Part shown: piece after piece, positions 9,265-18,292 of the stretch
How positions within the stretch are numbered: the stretch's first letter is position 1
How the letters are laid out: each line of letters begins with the position of its first letter
NCBI GenBank assembly: GCA_023807065.1
Contig: JAJJLU010003793.1
Coordinates: 1 to 31,023 of the forward strand
Length of the DNA stretch: 31,023 nucleotides
Direction of reading: 5' to 3'
Origin: Isotricha intestinalis
Taxonomy: Eukaryota > Ciliophora > Litostomatea > Vestibuliferida > Isotrichidae
Position numbers and translations under genes: made by a program
Notes under the pieces: model-generated
Database searches by the model: none
Told to the model about the DNA's origin: nothing
The model's input: only the letters and a program-made list of their open reading frames with translations

Positions 9265-12200
9265 ATGGCAACAGAAACAGAAAATAATGGTATAAGTCCT
9301 TTTGGTAATCCAGATTTTTCAGTTAGTCCAAAATTTTTGAAGAATTTCAGAGAAATTTTAAGACGTTATTCTTCTCCTATTTTTAATTATTTAACATTAA
9401 TAGATTTATGTCAAGTCAGAGCTTCAAGTAAAATGTTTTATGGAATAATAAGCGAATATTATGAAATAAGATTAAAAATTGAAATAGAAGATATTACAAA
9501 TTATCAATCAATTAATAAAGAAAAAACTGCAGAATTTATGAAAAATATTGATAGTCAAATTCCTATTTCACATAAAAATTGGTTAATTTTTGATTTAAAT
9601 ACAGCAACATTAAGAATTCAATCTTTATTAAATAGAAATATAATAACACAATTAAGATCAATTAAAAATTTGGGAAAAATTTCAGAAGATGTATTCGCGC
9701 CTTTTTGTATTATTTTTGGATATAATAAATCAAATAATCCAAAAGTTAAAAGTGATGGATGGAAAAAAACAGCTGGAATTATATTAAATGATTCTAATTT
9801 TTTTCTTAAATCAGCTAAACTTGATTTAGAAAATTTTGAAGATAATGAAATATTGGAATCGTTTATAATATTAAATTCACCAAATTTAGAAATTCTTAAA
9901 GTTAAAAATTATTCTCCAGCATTAGCAACATTAATAGAATGGTGTCAAGCAGTTGTTAGTTATCATATATTAATTCATCCTTATACTTATAGGAATGATA
10001 ATTCTCAAATTGAAGTTGGAAGTGAAGTTTATGATTTTGCTCAAATTATGGAAGAAAAAATTAATAAATTTTATAAATTTAAAAGATTTTTATTTAAATT
10101 AGGTTTAGTTAATATTCCTTTAGGTGATTATGTTTTTAATTTACAACATTCAAGAGAAGCTATTAATAATGATATTAATTATGGTAAATATTTAAATGAA
10201 GATGTTATTGGCAATATTTTATCTTATATTCCTATTAATGATTCTTGTAAATATTTATCTGTTAATAAAATGTTTTTAAAAGGTTATAAAAATTCTTTGG
10301 ATAAAAATTGCTTTGAAATTATGAGAGAAATTTTTACATTTAAAACACAAGCCTATGATAGATTTATTGATATTTTACCATTTATTTATGAAAATAATAT
10401 TTTTTCAAAATATTTTTTAATGCTCGATGATATATTAAATAGTGAATTAAAAGCAAAAGAAGAAGGAATTAATTTTGTACCCTTTTTATCCAAAGAACAA
10501 TTAAATGATATTAAAAATTTAAAAATTAAATCTGATTTAGTTGAATCTATTAGTAAAGTTTTATGTACTTTATTAAATGAAAAACCAGAAAGAAAAATGA
10601 GTGCAAAAGGTGAAATTAAAAATCAATATTTACCTACTTTAAAAACTTTAGCTATTAATGGCTCTTTACTTAGAAGAATGAGAAATTTAAATAAATTAGA
10701 TTTAACTAAAAAGCAAATTAACGTTTTATCTGAAGAAATGATTAAATATTATTCAGTAGAAAAATTAAATCAAATTAAAAGAATTAATAGAGGAATTCAT
10801 CAATTATTAATTTGGGAACTTTATATTTTTGAATATTTAAAAGAATACAATCCTTTCAATTTTATCCCAATAAATTCAATTCAAAATGATAATAAATTAG
10901 AACAAGAAGAAATTGAAATGTTAACTTTTTATAATGATATGTTAAATTTCTTAAAATATAATTTAAAAGCTAAATACCATTTCAATACATTAACTTTCGG
11001 TTCAATGGGTAAATGTCCTAATTATAATTTTATAATATTAAACGATGAATTAAATAAATATTTAACAAAATCAAATATAAACACAGATTTAATTTTTGAT
11101 ACAATGCATCCAGATCATGCAAAAATATCAACAGTATATTTTGAAAGTCGAGATTTAATTCCTTTAAATGCTAAACCTGCACTTTTTGAAAGAATAATGG
11201 TTGAAATAATTGCAACTTCAAATAATAATAATAATCAAATTAATACAAGTTCATCAAGTAAAAATAATTTAGGAACAATTAGGGAAGAAAGTCCAAATGC
11301 AAATAATAATGTTTATTCAAATTATAATAATAATAATAATAAGAATAATAATAATAATACTGAGAAATTAAGAAGTGTTCCTCCTACTTCAATAAGAAAT
11401 AATGTATTTATTGATAATAAAACAAATCAAAATATTAACACTAATAATAATCTTAATACTAATTATACCACTAATAATAATAATATAGTATCAAATTATT
11501 TAAATGATTTACCAAATAATATTATTATTAAAGATATATTATTTTATTTAGATATTAATTCCCTTCCTAACTTTTCTTTAGTAAATAAAAAATGTAATCA
11601 ATGTATTAAAACTCATATTTTCATAAGATTATTTTTCCTAAATAAAGAAAAGAAATTAATAGAAGATGAAAGAGCAGATTTAATAAATAATATAGATGCC
11701 AAAAGAGAAAGTTTCTTTAATGAATATGAAATGACACCACCAAATAAAGAACATGCATTTAATTTAATGAGTCAAATAACAAATGATGACATTTTAGAAA
11801 TTAAATCATTATATAGAAAATATAATAAAACAAATGAAAAAATTATATCTCCTTTAGTAGTATTATTAGAAGGAAAACCAAGAATAGAAATAAAGCCAAA
11901 TGGAACAAAAGAAATTTCATATTTTAAACCAGCTCAAAAATTAATATTGGATAAAAATTTCATTAAAAAAATGCAAAATTTAGAACTTGAAATAATACCA
12001 AATAATAGATTTAGACAAGTAGAAAAATTAATGCAAGAACAAGAATTTTCAAATGAGAAAATGAAATACTTTTCTCCTTGTTTAAATCATTTAATTTTTT
12101 GGGAAATGGGTGTTGTTGAATTTCATAGAGTTGTTAGAAATTATTCCTTAAGTTATTATGATTATAATATTTTAAATGAAGATGAAATTGTTTTTTGTCA

Positions 12201-12360
12201 ACAAATGGATAATATTATCTTAATATATTATAAATTATTGAGATATGCTAATAAATATTGTAAAAAATATGAAAATGAAGCTACTGAATTAATGAAAACA
12301 ATGAATATTGAACAACCTGAAAATGAAATCTCAAGTGAAAATGAAGAAGATGAAAGTTAA
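9265..12360 (+). CDS. Triple-repeat protein: F-box-like plus dynein stalk-tip-like segments
   Basis: 1031 residues with three similar units. Each begins with an F-box-like helical stretch: residues about 33-75 (SPIFNYLTLIDLCQVRASSK), 308-356 (LNEDVIGNILSYI) and 743-792 (LPNNIIIKDILFYL). Each is followed by a segment resembling the microtubule-binding tip of the dynein heavy chain stalk: about 125-240, 411-533 and 838-958. The shared pattern is an I-K-S/N-L helix, a short loop, a helix ending at L/F-G or L-E-G-K-P, then W/Y-x-x-A/T-x-x-x-I/L-x-D/N-x-x-F, and finally a Ser/Asn-rich turn leading to L-x-x-W. There is no AAA motor domain. An Asn-rich linker (about 650-745) separates units 2 and 3, and the C-terminus is acidic. 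F-box proteins usually dock substrates on SCF ubiquitin ligases, and the dynein tip binds tubulin. A role linking ubiquitination to microtubules is inference from domains recognised by eye. Confidence 0.88.
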   Translation: MATETENNGISPFGNPDFSVSPKFLKNFREILRRYSSPIFNYLTLIDLCQVRASSKMFYGIISEYYEIRLKIEIEDITNYQSINKEKTAEFMKNIDSQIPISHKNWLIFDLNTATLRIQSLLNRNIITQLRSIKNLGKISEDVFAPFCIIFGYNKSNNPKVKSDGWKKTAGIILNDSNFFLKSAKLDLENFEDNEILESFIILNSPNLEILKVKNYSPALATLIEWCQAVVSYHILIHPYTYRNDNSQIEVGSEVYDFAQIMEEKINKFYKFKRFLFKLGLVNIPLGDYVFNLQHSREAINNDINYGKYLNEDVIGNILSYIPINDSCKYLSVNKMFLKGYKNSLDKNCFEIMREIFTFKTQAYDRFIDILPFIYENNIFSKYFLMLDDILNSELKAKEEGINFVPFLSKEQLNDIKNLKIKSDLVESISKVLCTLLNEKPERKMSAKGEIKNQYLPTLKTLAINGSLLRRMRNLNKLDLTKKQINVLSEEMIKYYSVEKLNQIKRINRGIHQLLIWELYIFEYLKEYNPFNFIPINSIQNDNKLEQEEIEMLTFYNDMLNFLKYNLKAKYHFNTLTFGSMGKCPNYNFIILNDELNKYLTKSNINTDLIFDTMHPDHAKISTVYFESRDLIPLNAKPALFERIMVEIIATSNNNNNQINTSSSSKNNLGTIREESPNANNNVYSNYNNNNNKNNNNNTEKLRSVPPTSIRNNVFIDNKTNQNINTNNNLNTNYTTNNNNIVSNYLNDLPNNIIIKDILFYLDINSLPNFSLVNKKCNQCIKTHIFIRLFFLNKEKKLIEDERADLINNIDAKRESFFNEYEMTPPNKEHAFNLMSQITNDDILEIKSLYRKYNKTNEKIISPLVVLLEGKPRIEIKPNGTKEISYFKPAQKLILDKNFIKKMQNLELEIIPNNRFRQVEKLMQEQEFSNEKMKYFSPCLNHLIFWEMGVVEFHRVVRNYSLSYYDYNILNEDEIVFCQQMDNIILIYYKLLRYANKYCKKYENEATELMKTMNIEQPENEISSENEEDES

Positions 12361-12570
12361 AATTTTTTTTGATTGATCTTTCTTTCTTTTTTATTTTAAT
12401 TTATTTTTTTTTTATTCTATTTTTATTTAACAAACTATATAAAACCAAAAAAAAAAATATTTTAATGAAAAAAATACATTATCAATTTTTATTATTTCTT
12501 TTTATAATATAAAACATAAAATTATATAATTTTATATTATCTTACAAATCATGAATAATAAAAATATATA
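12361..12570. other. Convergent 3' spacer
   Basis: 210 bases between two convergent genes. It is T-rich just after the F-box-like gene stop and A/T-rich throughout, consistent with two facing 3' ends. No structured terminator is evident. Confidence 0.5.
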
Positions 12571-13251
12571 TTAATGATTTTTATTACTTTTTTTCCTTTG
12601 TTCATAATCCTCATCATCAGTAGGTAATTCATATCTACAAACAGGGCAAGAATTTCTTTCATTCAACCAAGGTAATAAACAATTAATATGAAAATAATGT
12701 TTACAAGGCATTAACATTAATTCCTGTTTAATTTCAAACTCTTCTTTACATACAGCACAAGAATTTTCAACACCAAAACTTATTAATTTTTGATTAGTAA
12801 CAATAAATTTCTCTAATTTTTTAATAGATTCTTTACTTGCAGGAGGATTACCATATTTATTTGGATCATTCATCATTATTTGATTAATTATATTTTCCAT
12901 ATTTTCTTCATAATTTCTAATTGTCAAATAATGAAGAATTAAATCAAGTAATCCATGACTTGTTCTTGGTCTATTCATTCCATATATCATTCTCAATAAA
13001 GATGAATGATTATTATTATTTTGTCTATTATTATTGGTTATATTTCTTTCTGAAGGATCATATGGTTGAAATAAACTTGGATTGTTTATTAAGTCATCTT
13101 CTATTTCTTCACAAAATGTTTTCCCACAAAATTTACATTGAATGTCTAAGTTTTCTATACAGAGAGAAATAAATTCTTTTTTACATGTATGACACCAATA
13201 TTTTTTTGATGTTAATGGAGTGTAATCTAATTTAAATTCTGTTTTATTCAT
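12571..13251 (-). CDS. RING-H2 E3 ubiquitin ligase, RNF115/RNF126-like
   Basis: Predicted E3 ubiquitin ligase of 226 residues that would bring a ubiquitin-loaded E2 to its substrate in the cytosol. Two zinc modules are complete. The N-terminal zinc ribbon uses C20, C23, C39 and C42 (WCHTC ... CKFC). The C-terminal RING-H2 has C165, C168, C183, H185, H188, C191, C202 and C205, with the usual Pro-Trp (LLPWL) before the last Cys pair. The linker holds an Asn-rich stretch (about 72-82) and a helical part. This order, N-terminal zinc ribbon then C-terminal RING-H2, is that of RNF115/RNF126 and plant RING ligases of the same group. No transmembrane helix is seen. The start is the first Met, with stops just upstream. 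It is transcribed towards the F-box-like gene. Confidence 0.93.
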   Translation of the reverse strand: MNKTEFKLDYTPLTSKKYWCHTCKKEFISLCIENLDIQCKFCGKTFCEEIEDDLINNPSLFQPYDPSERNITNNNRQNNNNHSSLLRMIYGMNRPRTSHGLLDLILHYLTIRNYEENMENIINQIMMNDPNKYGNPPASKESIKKLEKFIVTNQKLISFGVENSCAVCKEEFEIKQELMLMPCKHYFHINCLLPWLNERNSCPVCRYELPTDDEDYEQRKKSNKNH

Positions 13252-14167
13252 TTTTTTTTATTTTTTTTAAGTTTAATTTTATTTTTTTCTTTTTTTTACA
13301 TTTAAAATTAAAATAGAATTTATCCGATTAATTTTCTTTGGAAATTAATATTCAACAATTGTTATTTTACACTTCACTTTTATCATTTTAAAAAACTTTG
13401 ATTTATACAAGAATCATAATCTCTTTTTTTATAGTTAAAAGCTTTGAAATTCTTTATTAATAAATTAAAATTTTATATACTCTAATTAGTAACAGTTTTA
13501 TAATTAAATTATAAGTTGTCATCTCTTGCCTATCTAATATATGTTATTTTTAAATTTTTAATTTTAATTAATCTATATCTTCCATTTTTTTATATAATTC
13601 TTTTAAAAAACTATATGTATTTATAATTTTTTTCATTGAATAATACAAAGAGAAAATATGTTTCCTGTTAAAATGTATTAAATAACATTTTAAATCATTA
13701 CATCTATATTTGGAGTAAAATTAACTTTCAAAATATAAATATTCGTTTTTGAACTGGGAAATGAAAGGATATATGATTTTGAAAAAGATAAATTAACTTT
13801 GATTTATATTAATGTATAATAGAATATTAAATTAATTTTATTATTTTTGTCCAATATTATTGTCACAAAATTTATTTAAAAAAGAATATAATTTTTTTTT
13901 CTTTAAATCATTTAAAAAAAATAATTTTTTTCTATAAAAAAATTCTATAGTAAATTTAAGAAAGGAAATATTTGAAAAAATCAATTCCAAATATTATATT
14001 ATTTCTGGTTTTTTCTAATGCGATTATTTTTTTAGAATAATGTTTTGTTTTTTTAATGTTTTATATAATGTATTTGAATTATTAAAAAATATTTATTATT
14101 GATAGAAAACTATTAATTATATTGACGTATAATTAAATAATAAAAGTTAGAAATTTCCGGTTGAATA
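13252..14167. other. Long divergent intergenic region
   Basis: About 0.9 kb between the divergently transcribed RING and diacylglycerol kinase genes, so it should carry both promoters. Two short coding-like pieces are visible: a minus-strand 22-codon ORF at 13636-13568, and a plus-strand frame at 13739-13819 (starting IFVFELGNERIYDFEKDKL) that vaguely resembles a kelch strand. Neither has a plausible start and length for a gene. No tRNA-like T-loop or other RNA gene was seen. Confidence 0.5.
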
Positions 14168-15664
14168 ATGGAAGATATTAAAATTAATATAGATGAAAAT
14201 CTAATAAAAAGTGAAGAATTGTATAGAAAATATACATATTTATCAGATGATAATTATCTAAATTTTTTAAATGAAAACATAAAGCATTTATTAGTAATTT
14301 TTTGTAATCCAATTTCAGGAAATCAAGAAGGAAAAATCTTTTTAGACATTGCTGAAAATTTCAAAATGAAAAATGGATATAAAATAATAGACTTTTCTAA
14401 AATAGATTCCAAAGAAAAGGAAAAATATTCTCCAATAATAGCAGTTTTTCTAAAATTAATAGATAAAACTGAGCATGAAAGTGGAATAACTTTAATTAAA
14501 AATATACAAAAATCAAACAATATAGATATAATAAAAGTAATAATTGCAGGAGGAGATGGATCAGTTTTATCAATGATACAAGAATTAGAAAAAGAAGGAG
14601 TAAATATAAATAAATGTATATTTGGTCATATTCCTTTAGGAACTGGAAATGATTTATCTAATGCTTTAGGATTTAATAATTATGTTGATATTTCAAATAA
14701 TATTAGTTCTTTATATAAAATATTAAATAAATATTATAATGCTAATTACGGAGGAGTTGATATTTGGAATATGGAATTAAAATTGGATAATAAAGAAGGA
14801 GAAATATTAGAAAATACAAAAAATGGTAAAATTCAAAAAAAAGATGATAAAGGTAATAAAATGATATTTTATAAAAGAACTTTCATAAATTATTTATCTT
14901 TAGGTTATGATGCTAGAGTAGGATTTAATTTTGATAAACAAAGAACAAAAAGTAGACTTTGTAATAAATGTGTATATTTTTGGGAAGGATTTAAGAAAAA
15001 TTTTTGTAGAAAAACAATTCCAATTCCAGGATTTTTAGAATCATTTAATATATATGAAAGTTCAACAAATGTAAATGAAAAAACATTTTTAACAAATAAT
15101 CAATCAATGGAATTTGAAGGTGAAAAATTGAAAATAAAATATTGTTTCAAATCAAAAAATTCATTGACTGAATTAGATAAAGGAAAAAAAACAATAATAA
15201 TAAAAGGAGAACCATGTTCAATAGTATGTCAAAATATAAATTTTTATATGGCAGGAGTGAAAGACATTTGGAAAGGAGGAAAAGAAAATATGTCAGTTGA
15301 AGTAATAAATGTAAATAAAGAAGAGAAAAAAAAATATGATCAAAAATTTAAAGAAATGGCAAATCAAGAACAAAAATTAGATGATCATAAAATAGAAATT
15401 TTTTCTTTTGATAATGGATTACAAACTGGGTTTGAAAAAGTTATTGGAGGATTAGCTAAAAAAATATATCATGGTGGTGGTCCTATTTTAATGAAGTTTA
15501 AAGATACTCCTGGTTTAAATGAAAATGATAAAAAAGATAGAATTTATTTAAATATTGATGGAGAGTATTTTCATATTATTAAACCTATTTCTTTGAAAAT
15601 TGATTTAGATAGAAGTTTGTGTAATGGGTGTATTCCTTTTTTAATTAATAGGGATAAAGTATAA
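14168..15664 (+). CDS. Diacylglycerol kinase
   Basis: Predicted lipid kinase of 498 residues that phosphorylates diacylglycerol to phosphatidic acid, ending diacylglycerol signals. The catalytic domain starts at about residue 40 with the LLVIFCNPISG strand; the ATP-binding GGDGS motif is at 128-132 and PLGTGND at 156-162. The accessory domain follows from about 237 (FINYLSLGYDARVGFNFD), with a Cys-containing stretch (RLCNKC) and INFYMAGVKDIW near 357-368. It lacks the N-terminal C1 zinc fingers, EF hands or PH domain of many animal isoforms, so it resembles the short protist and plant forms. There is no signal peptide or clear transmembrane helix. An insert rich in Lys, Asp and Asn at about 215-235 lies between catalytic and accessory parts. 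The start is the first Met after in-frame stops. Sphingosine kinase is less likely because of the accessory-domain motifs. Confidence 0.93.
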   Translation: MEDIKINIDENLIKSEELYRKYTYLSDDNYLNFLNENIKHLLVIFCNPISGNQEGKIFLDIAENFKMKNGYKIIDFSKIDSKEKEKYSPIIAVFLKLIDKTEHESGITLIKNIQKSNNIDIIKVIIAGGDGSVLSMIQELEKEGVNINKCIFGHIPLGTGNDLSNALGFNNYVDISNNISSLYKILNKYYNANYGGVDIWNMELKLDNKEGEILENTKNGKIQKKDDKGNKMIFYKRTFINYLSLGYDARVGFNFDKQRTKSRLCNKCVYFWEGFKKNFCRKTIPIPGFLESFNIYESSTNVNEKTFLTNNQSMEFEGEKLKIKYCFKSKNSLTELDKGKKTIIIKGEPCSIVCQNINFYMAGVKDIWKGGKENMSVEVINVNKEEKKKYDQKFKEMANQEQKLDDHKIEIFSFDNGLQTGFEKVIGGLAKKIYHGGGPILMKFKDTPGLNENDKKDRIYLNIDGEYFHIIKPISLKIDLDRSLCNGCIPFLINRDKV

Positions 15665-15704
15665 TGTTTAATTTAATTATTTTATTATTCATTTTTGTGT
15701 GAGT

Positions 15705-15836
15705 TTAATCCAGTTTTTTAACTTTTTTAAATTTTTTTGGATTGTAATTTTTTTTATATTTAGTTTTAAATATTTGAATATTTTTATTTGATGAAAACTC
15801 ATTTTTCAATTGAAATTCAAATTGTAATTTATTCAT
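15705..15836 (-). CDS. Possible 43-residue Lys-rich small protein
   Basis: A short minus-strand ORF, ATG at 15836 and TAA at 15705, preceded by an in-frame stop and an A-rich start context. It begins MNKLQFEFQLKNEF and ends in a very Lys-rich tail (KKFKKVKKLD). It lies just beyond the stop of the diacylglycerol kinase on the opposite strand, so it would overlap that gene's 3' UTR. Codon choice looks like the neighbouring genes. I recognise no family; it could be a real small gene, a decayed gene end, or chance. Confidence 0.25.
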   Translation of the reverse strand: MNKLQFEFQLKNEFSSNKNIQIFKTKYKKNYNPKKFKKVKKLD

Positions 15837-16149
15837 TTTAATTTATGATTGTTTTTTAAATTATAATTAAAGAATTATATCTTGAAGAAAATAATTAAAA
15901 ACCAAAGAATTGCTTTAAAAATTTATAGAATTTATATTATTTAAAAATGAAATTAGATTAATTGATAAAATGAAATTTGAGAAAAACTCTAAATATATTA
16001 ATAAAACATTCATAATTTATATATTATATTTTTTGATAAAGAATAAGATATTTCTCCTTTTAATTAGAAGAAGTTTCTTCTAAATACGAACAAATATTTT
16101 TTTAATCAAAATATATTAAAACACATCAATTAACTAAATATCATTAAGA
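15837..16149. other. Intergenic stretch
   Basis: About 0.3 kb of A/T-rich DNA without a recognisable gene. It contains a perfect short palindrome-like element at 16066-16081 (AGAAGAA, GT, TTCTTCT). Confidence 0.4.
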
Positions 16150-16836
16150 AAAATAGATTAAATTTGAAAATAAAAAAAAGATAAAAAAAAATATAGATTC
16201 TTCCGATTCATACAATACAGTTAAATAAATAATGATAAAGAAAATATTTTAAAGATTCATTTGATATAGATAAAAGAACAAAATATTTAGATGGAATTGA
16301 AAATATAAAATCAAAAATAAAATCAAAATTAAAAATTTTAATTTCAATAAAAAATTTTTTAGGCAAAAATTTCAAAAAATACAAATTAAATGAAAAAATT
16401 ACAATATTTACACTATTCTTTATTATTGGATTAGAACAATTATTTATATCTTATATTCCTCTTAGAATTATTTCCCTTTTTAAATTGTGATAGTATGTTT
16501 CAATTAGTAGAATATTAATATTAATTAGTTTATATTTATTCTGGTAGTAAAGAATATTTTATAACATTTTTTTTCAGAATTAGATTTGCTACTATTATAT
16601 TCCTTTTTTATTTAATAATTACTTGTTTTGTTTTGAGAAATGTTTTTATAAAGTTTATCCTTTATTTAAATAATATAAAGTTGATCATAAAAAAGAAAAA
16701 AAAAATTAATGAAATATTAATTTATTTTTTTTTAAGTTTTATATTTATTGTTTTTATACAAAACTATTTTAATTTTTTTATTATTATTAAACTCATTCTT
16801 TTTTTTTATTTATTTATCAAATCAACAAGATTATAG
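16150..16836 (+). pseudogene. Possible decayed membrane-protein gene
   Basis: An interrupted, coding-like stretch. A plus-strand frame at about 16240-16490 reads through a charged part (DIDKRTKYLDGIENIKSK) into a hydrophobic one (ITIFTLFFIIGLEQLFISYI) and stops with TGA at about 16488. Further hydrophobic sequence continues in other frames up to the open frame at 16633-16836, which is two or three potential membrane helices separated by a Lys-rich loop. The pattern, charged N-terminal part then several hydrophobic helices broken by stops and frame changes, suggests a dead membrane-protein gene. I cannot name the family. In DNA this AT-rich, random frames are often hydrophobic (Phe, Ile, Leu), so chance is a serious alternative. 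Confidence 0.3.
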
Positions 16837-16877
16837 ATTTGATTAAATTAATAAAATAAAATATATTAAAATCTTAA

Positions 16878-17939
16878 ATGAAGAACGATTCAAAAAAACA
16901 AATAAATAATATTCCCTTAAAAAAGATTAATAAATTAAAAATATATAAGCCAAATGAAAACCAATATAACAAAGAAAATAAAATAAATCATTTAATAGAT
17001 AATATATCTAAAAAATCAGAATCAGAAAATGAAGTTTCATGTGATTCAATTGAAGAATCAGAAGAAATAAATTATCCAAAATCAGATTTCAAGGATTATT
17101 TCCAAGATTTAAGAGATAAAACATTTGATGGAAATTTAATAAATAAAAACTCTCAAAATGAATTAAATCAAAATGAAATGAATTATTGGAATCAATCTTT
17201 TTTTGCAAATTCAATAAGTACAAATGGAGATTCTCGTTTGTTAAATACAACTTCATTTTCTTCTAACAATGAATCAATAAATAATTTTAATTATCCTTTT
17301 TCTTATAAAATACAACAAAAACAAATTTTAGAACAACAAAAATTGTTAAATGAGCAAAGAAAAATAATAGAAAAACAACAAAAATTAATTGAAAAGCAAT
17401 TTAAACAAAATGAAAAATCAGAAAATAACGAAACATTAAATTTAATTATAAATAATTATAAAATATTAAATCAACAAGATACTAGAACAACTATTATGAT
17501 TAAAAATATTCCAAATAAATTTACAAGAGAAATGTTAATAAGTATTATAGATTATAGATTTAAAGGATGTTATGATTTATTAATATTCCCTCAAGATGCA
17601 AATAAATGTAAAAATTTTGGATATGGGTTTATTAATTTTATTCATCCTTTTTATATTCCTTATTTTTATTTTTTATTTGATCACAATACTTGGTCAGGGA
17701 CTAATTCACAAAAAATTTGTGAATTAAGTTATTCTAAAATTCAAGGTAAAAATCAATTATTAAAACATTATCCTAATAAAATTATTTATGTGAATATTGA
17801 AGGAGAAAAATTTAAAAATAATGTAAATCCAAAATTATTTATTTTACCCAATATTTATAAATATATGTTTATATCTTTATATCCTAATTATATATTGGTT
17901 AATCAAAACGAAGTTTTTTTTACATTTTTAATGATTTAA
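16878..17939 (+). CDS. Mei2-type RNA-binding protein (C-terminal RRM)
   Basis: Predicted RNA-binding protein of 353 residues with one RRM of the Mei2 C-terminal class at about 202-298. Visible motifs are TRTTIMIKNIPNKFT at the first strand (RNP2, IMIKNI at 206-211) and KNFGYGFINF (RNP1, 245-254), with the class-specific SYSKIQGK near 284-291. Before it is a Gln/Lys-rich probable coiled coil at about 145-180 (QQKQILEQQKLLNEQRKIIE). The first 140 residues are charged, rich in Asn and Ser, and probably disordered. In yeast Mei2 this RRM binds a meiotic noncoding RNA; the role here is unknown. The start is the first Met, with stops upstream. The residues after the RRM, rich in Ile, Tyr and Phe, match no domain I know. 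An inverted repeat begins right after the stop codon. Confidence 0.92.
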   Translation: MKNDSKKQINNIPLKKINKLKIYKPNENQYNKENKINHLIDNISKKSESENEVSCDSIEESEEINYPKSDFKDYFQDLRDKTFDGNLINKNSQNELNQNEMNYWNQSFFANSISTNGDSRLLNTTSFSSNNESINNFNYPFSYKIQQKQILEQQKLLNEQRKIIEKQQKLIEKQFKQNEKSENNETLNLIINNYKILNQQDTRTTIMIKNIPNKFTREMLISIIDYRFKGCYDLLIFPQDANKCKNFGYGFINFIHPFYIPYFYFLFDHNTWSGTNSQKICELSYSKIQGKNQLLKHYPNKIIYVNIEGEKFKNNVNPKLFILPNIYKYMFISLYPNYILVNQNEVFFTFLMI

Positions 17940-17991
17940 TTCCTAAATATTGTTCTTAGATAGTCAAATTTTTAAAGAACAATTTAAGGAA
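17940..17991 (+). terminator. Inverted repeat at the 3' end of the Mei2-type gene
   Basis: Left arm 17940-17957 (TTCCTAAATATTGTTCTT) and right arm 17975-17991 (AAGAACAATTTAAGGAA) can pair over nine uninterrupted bases next to a 17-base loop, then again at the base after a small bulge. It begins one base after the TAA stop. It could form a 3' UTR hairpin that influences mRNA end formation, stability or translation. The 'terminator' type is a placeholder; function is inference. Confidence 0.4.
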
Positions 17992-18292
17992 TTTTTTATG
18001 ATATCAAATTATAATTATATAAATAAAAATATTCAAAAAAACAAACAAAATTAATACTAATAGTTATAATTATTGTGTTATTGAATAAAAACCTTTATTA
18101 AAATAATTAAATTCTTTTTTATTTATTAATTATAAATTTTAATAGAAAAACAATAAAATCTATTTTTCTTCAACTTTTTATGTCCATACTTCCTTTATTT
18201 TCAATATAATAATTTAAGGAATGATTACAATAAATATTTAAATCATCTTATATTTTTTAAATTTTTAAGAAATAATATGTTTTAAACAATCA
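17992..18292. other. Intergenic stretch
   Basis: About 0.3 kb of A/T-rich DNA. The short string AATTTAAGGA from the preceding hairpin appears again near 18212. No gene recognised. Confidence 0.4.

Noticed and set aside
12921..13172. Plus-strand 83-codon ORF inside the RING gene
   Set aside because: It is antisense to a gene with complete zinc-binding motifs and has no recognisable features.
13252..14167. tRNA or other structured RNA genes in the long intergenic regions
   Set aside because: No T-loop (GTTC-type) with paired arms and no cloverleaf-compatible GC content was found by eye; a covariance-model scan could still reveal one.
16066..16081. Heat-shock-element-like inverted GAA/TTC repeat
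   Set aside because: The AGAAGAA-GT-TTCTTCT palindrome matches the basic pattern, but it is not close upstream of a start codon and GAA/TTC words are frequent in this genome.
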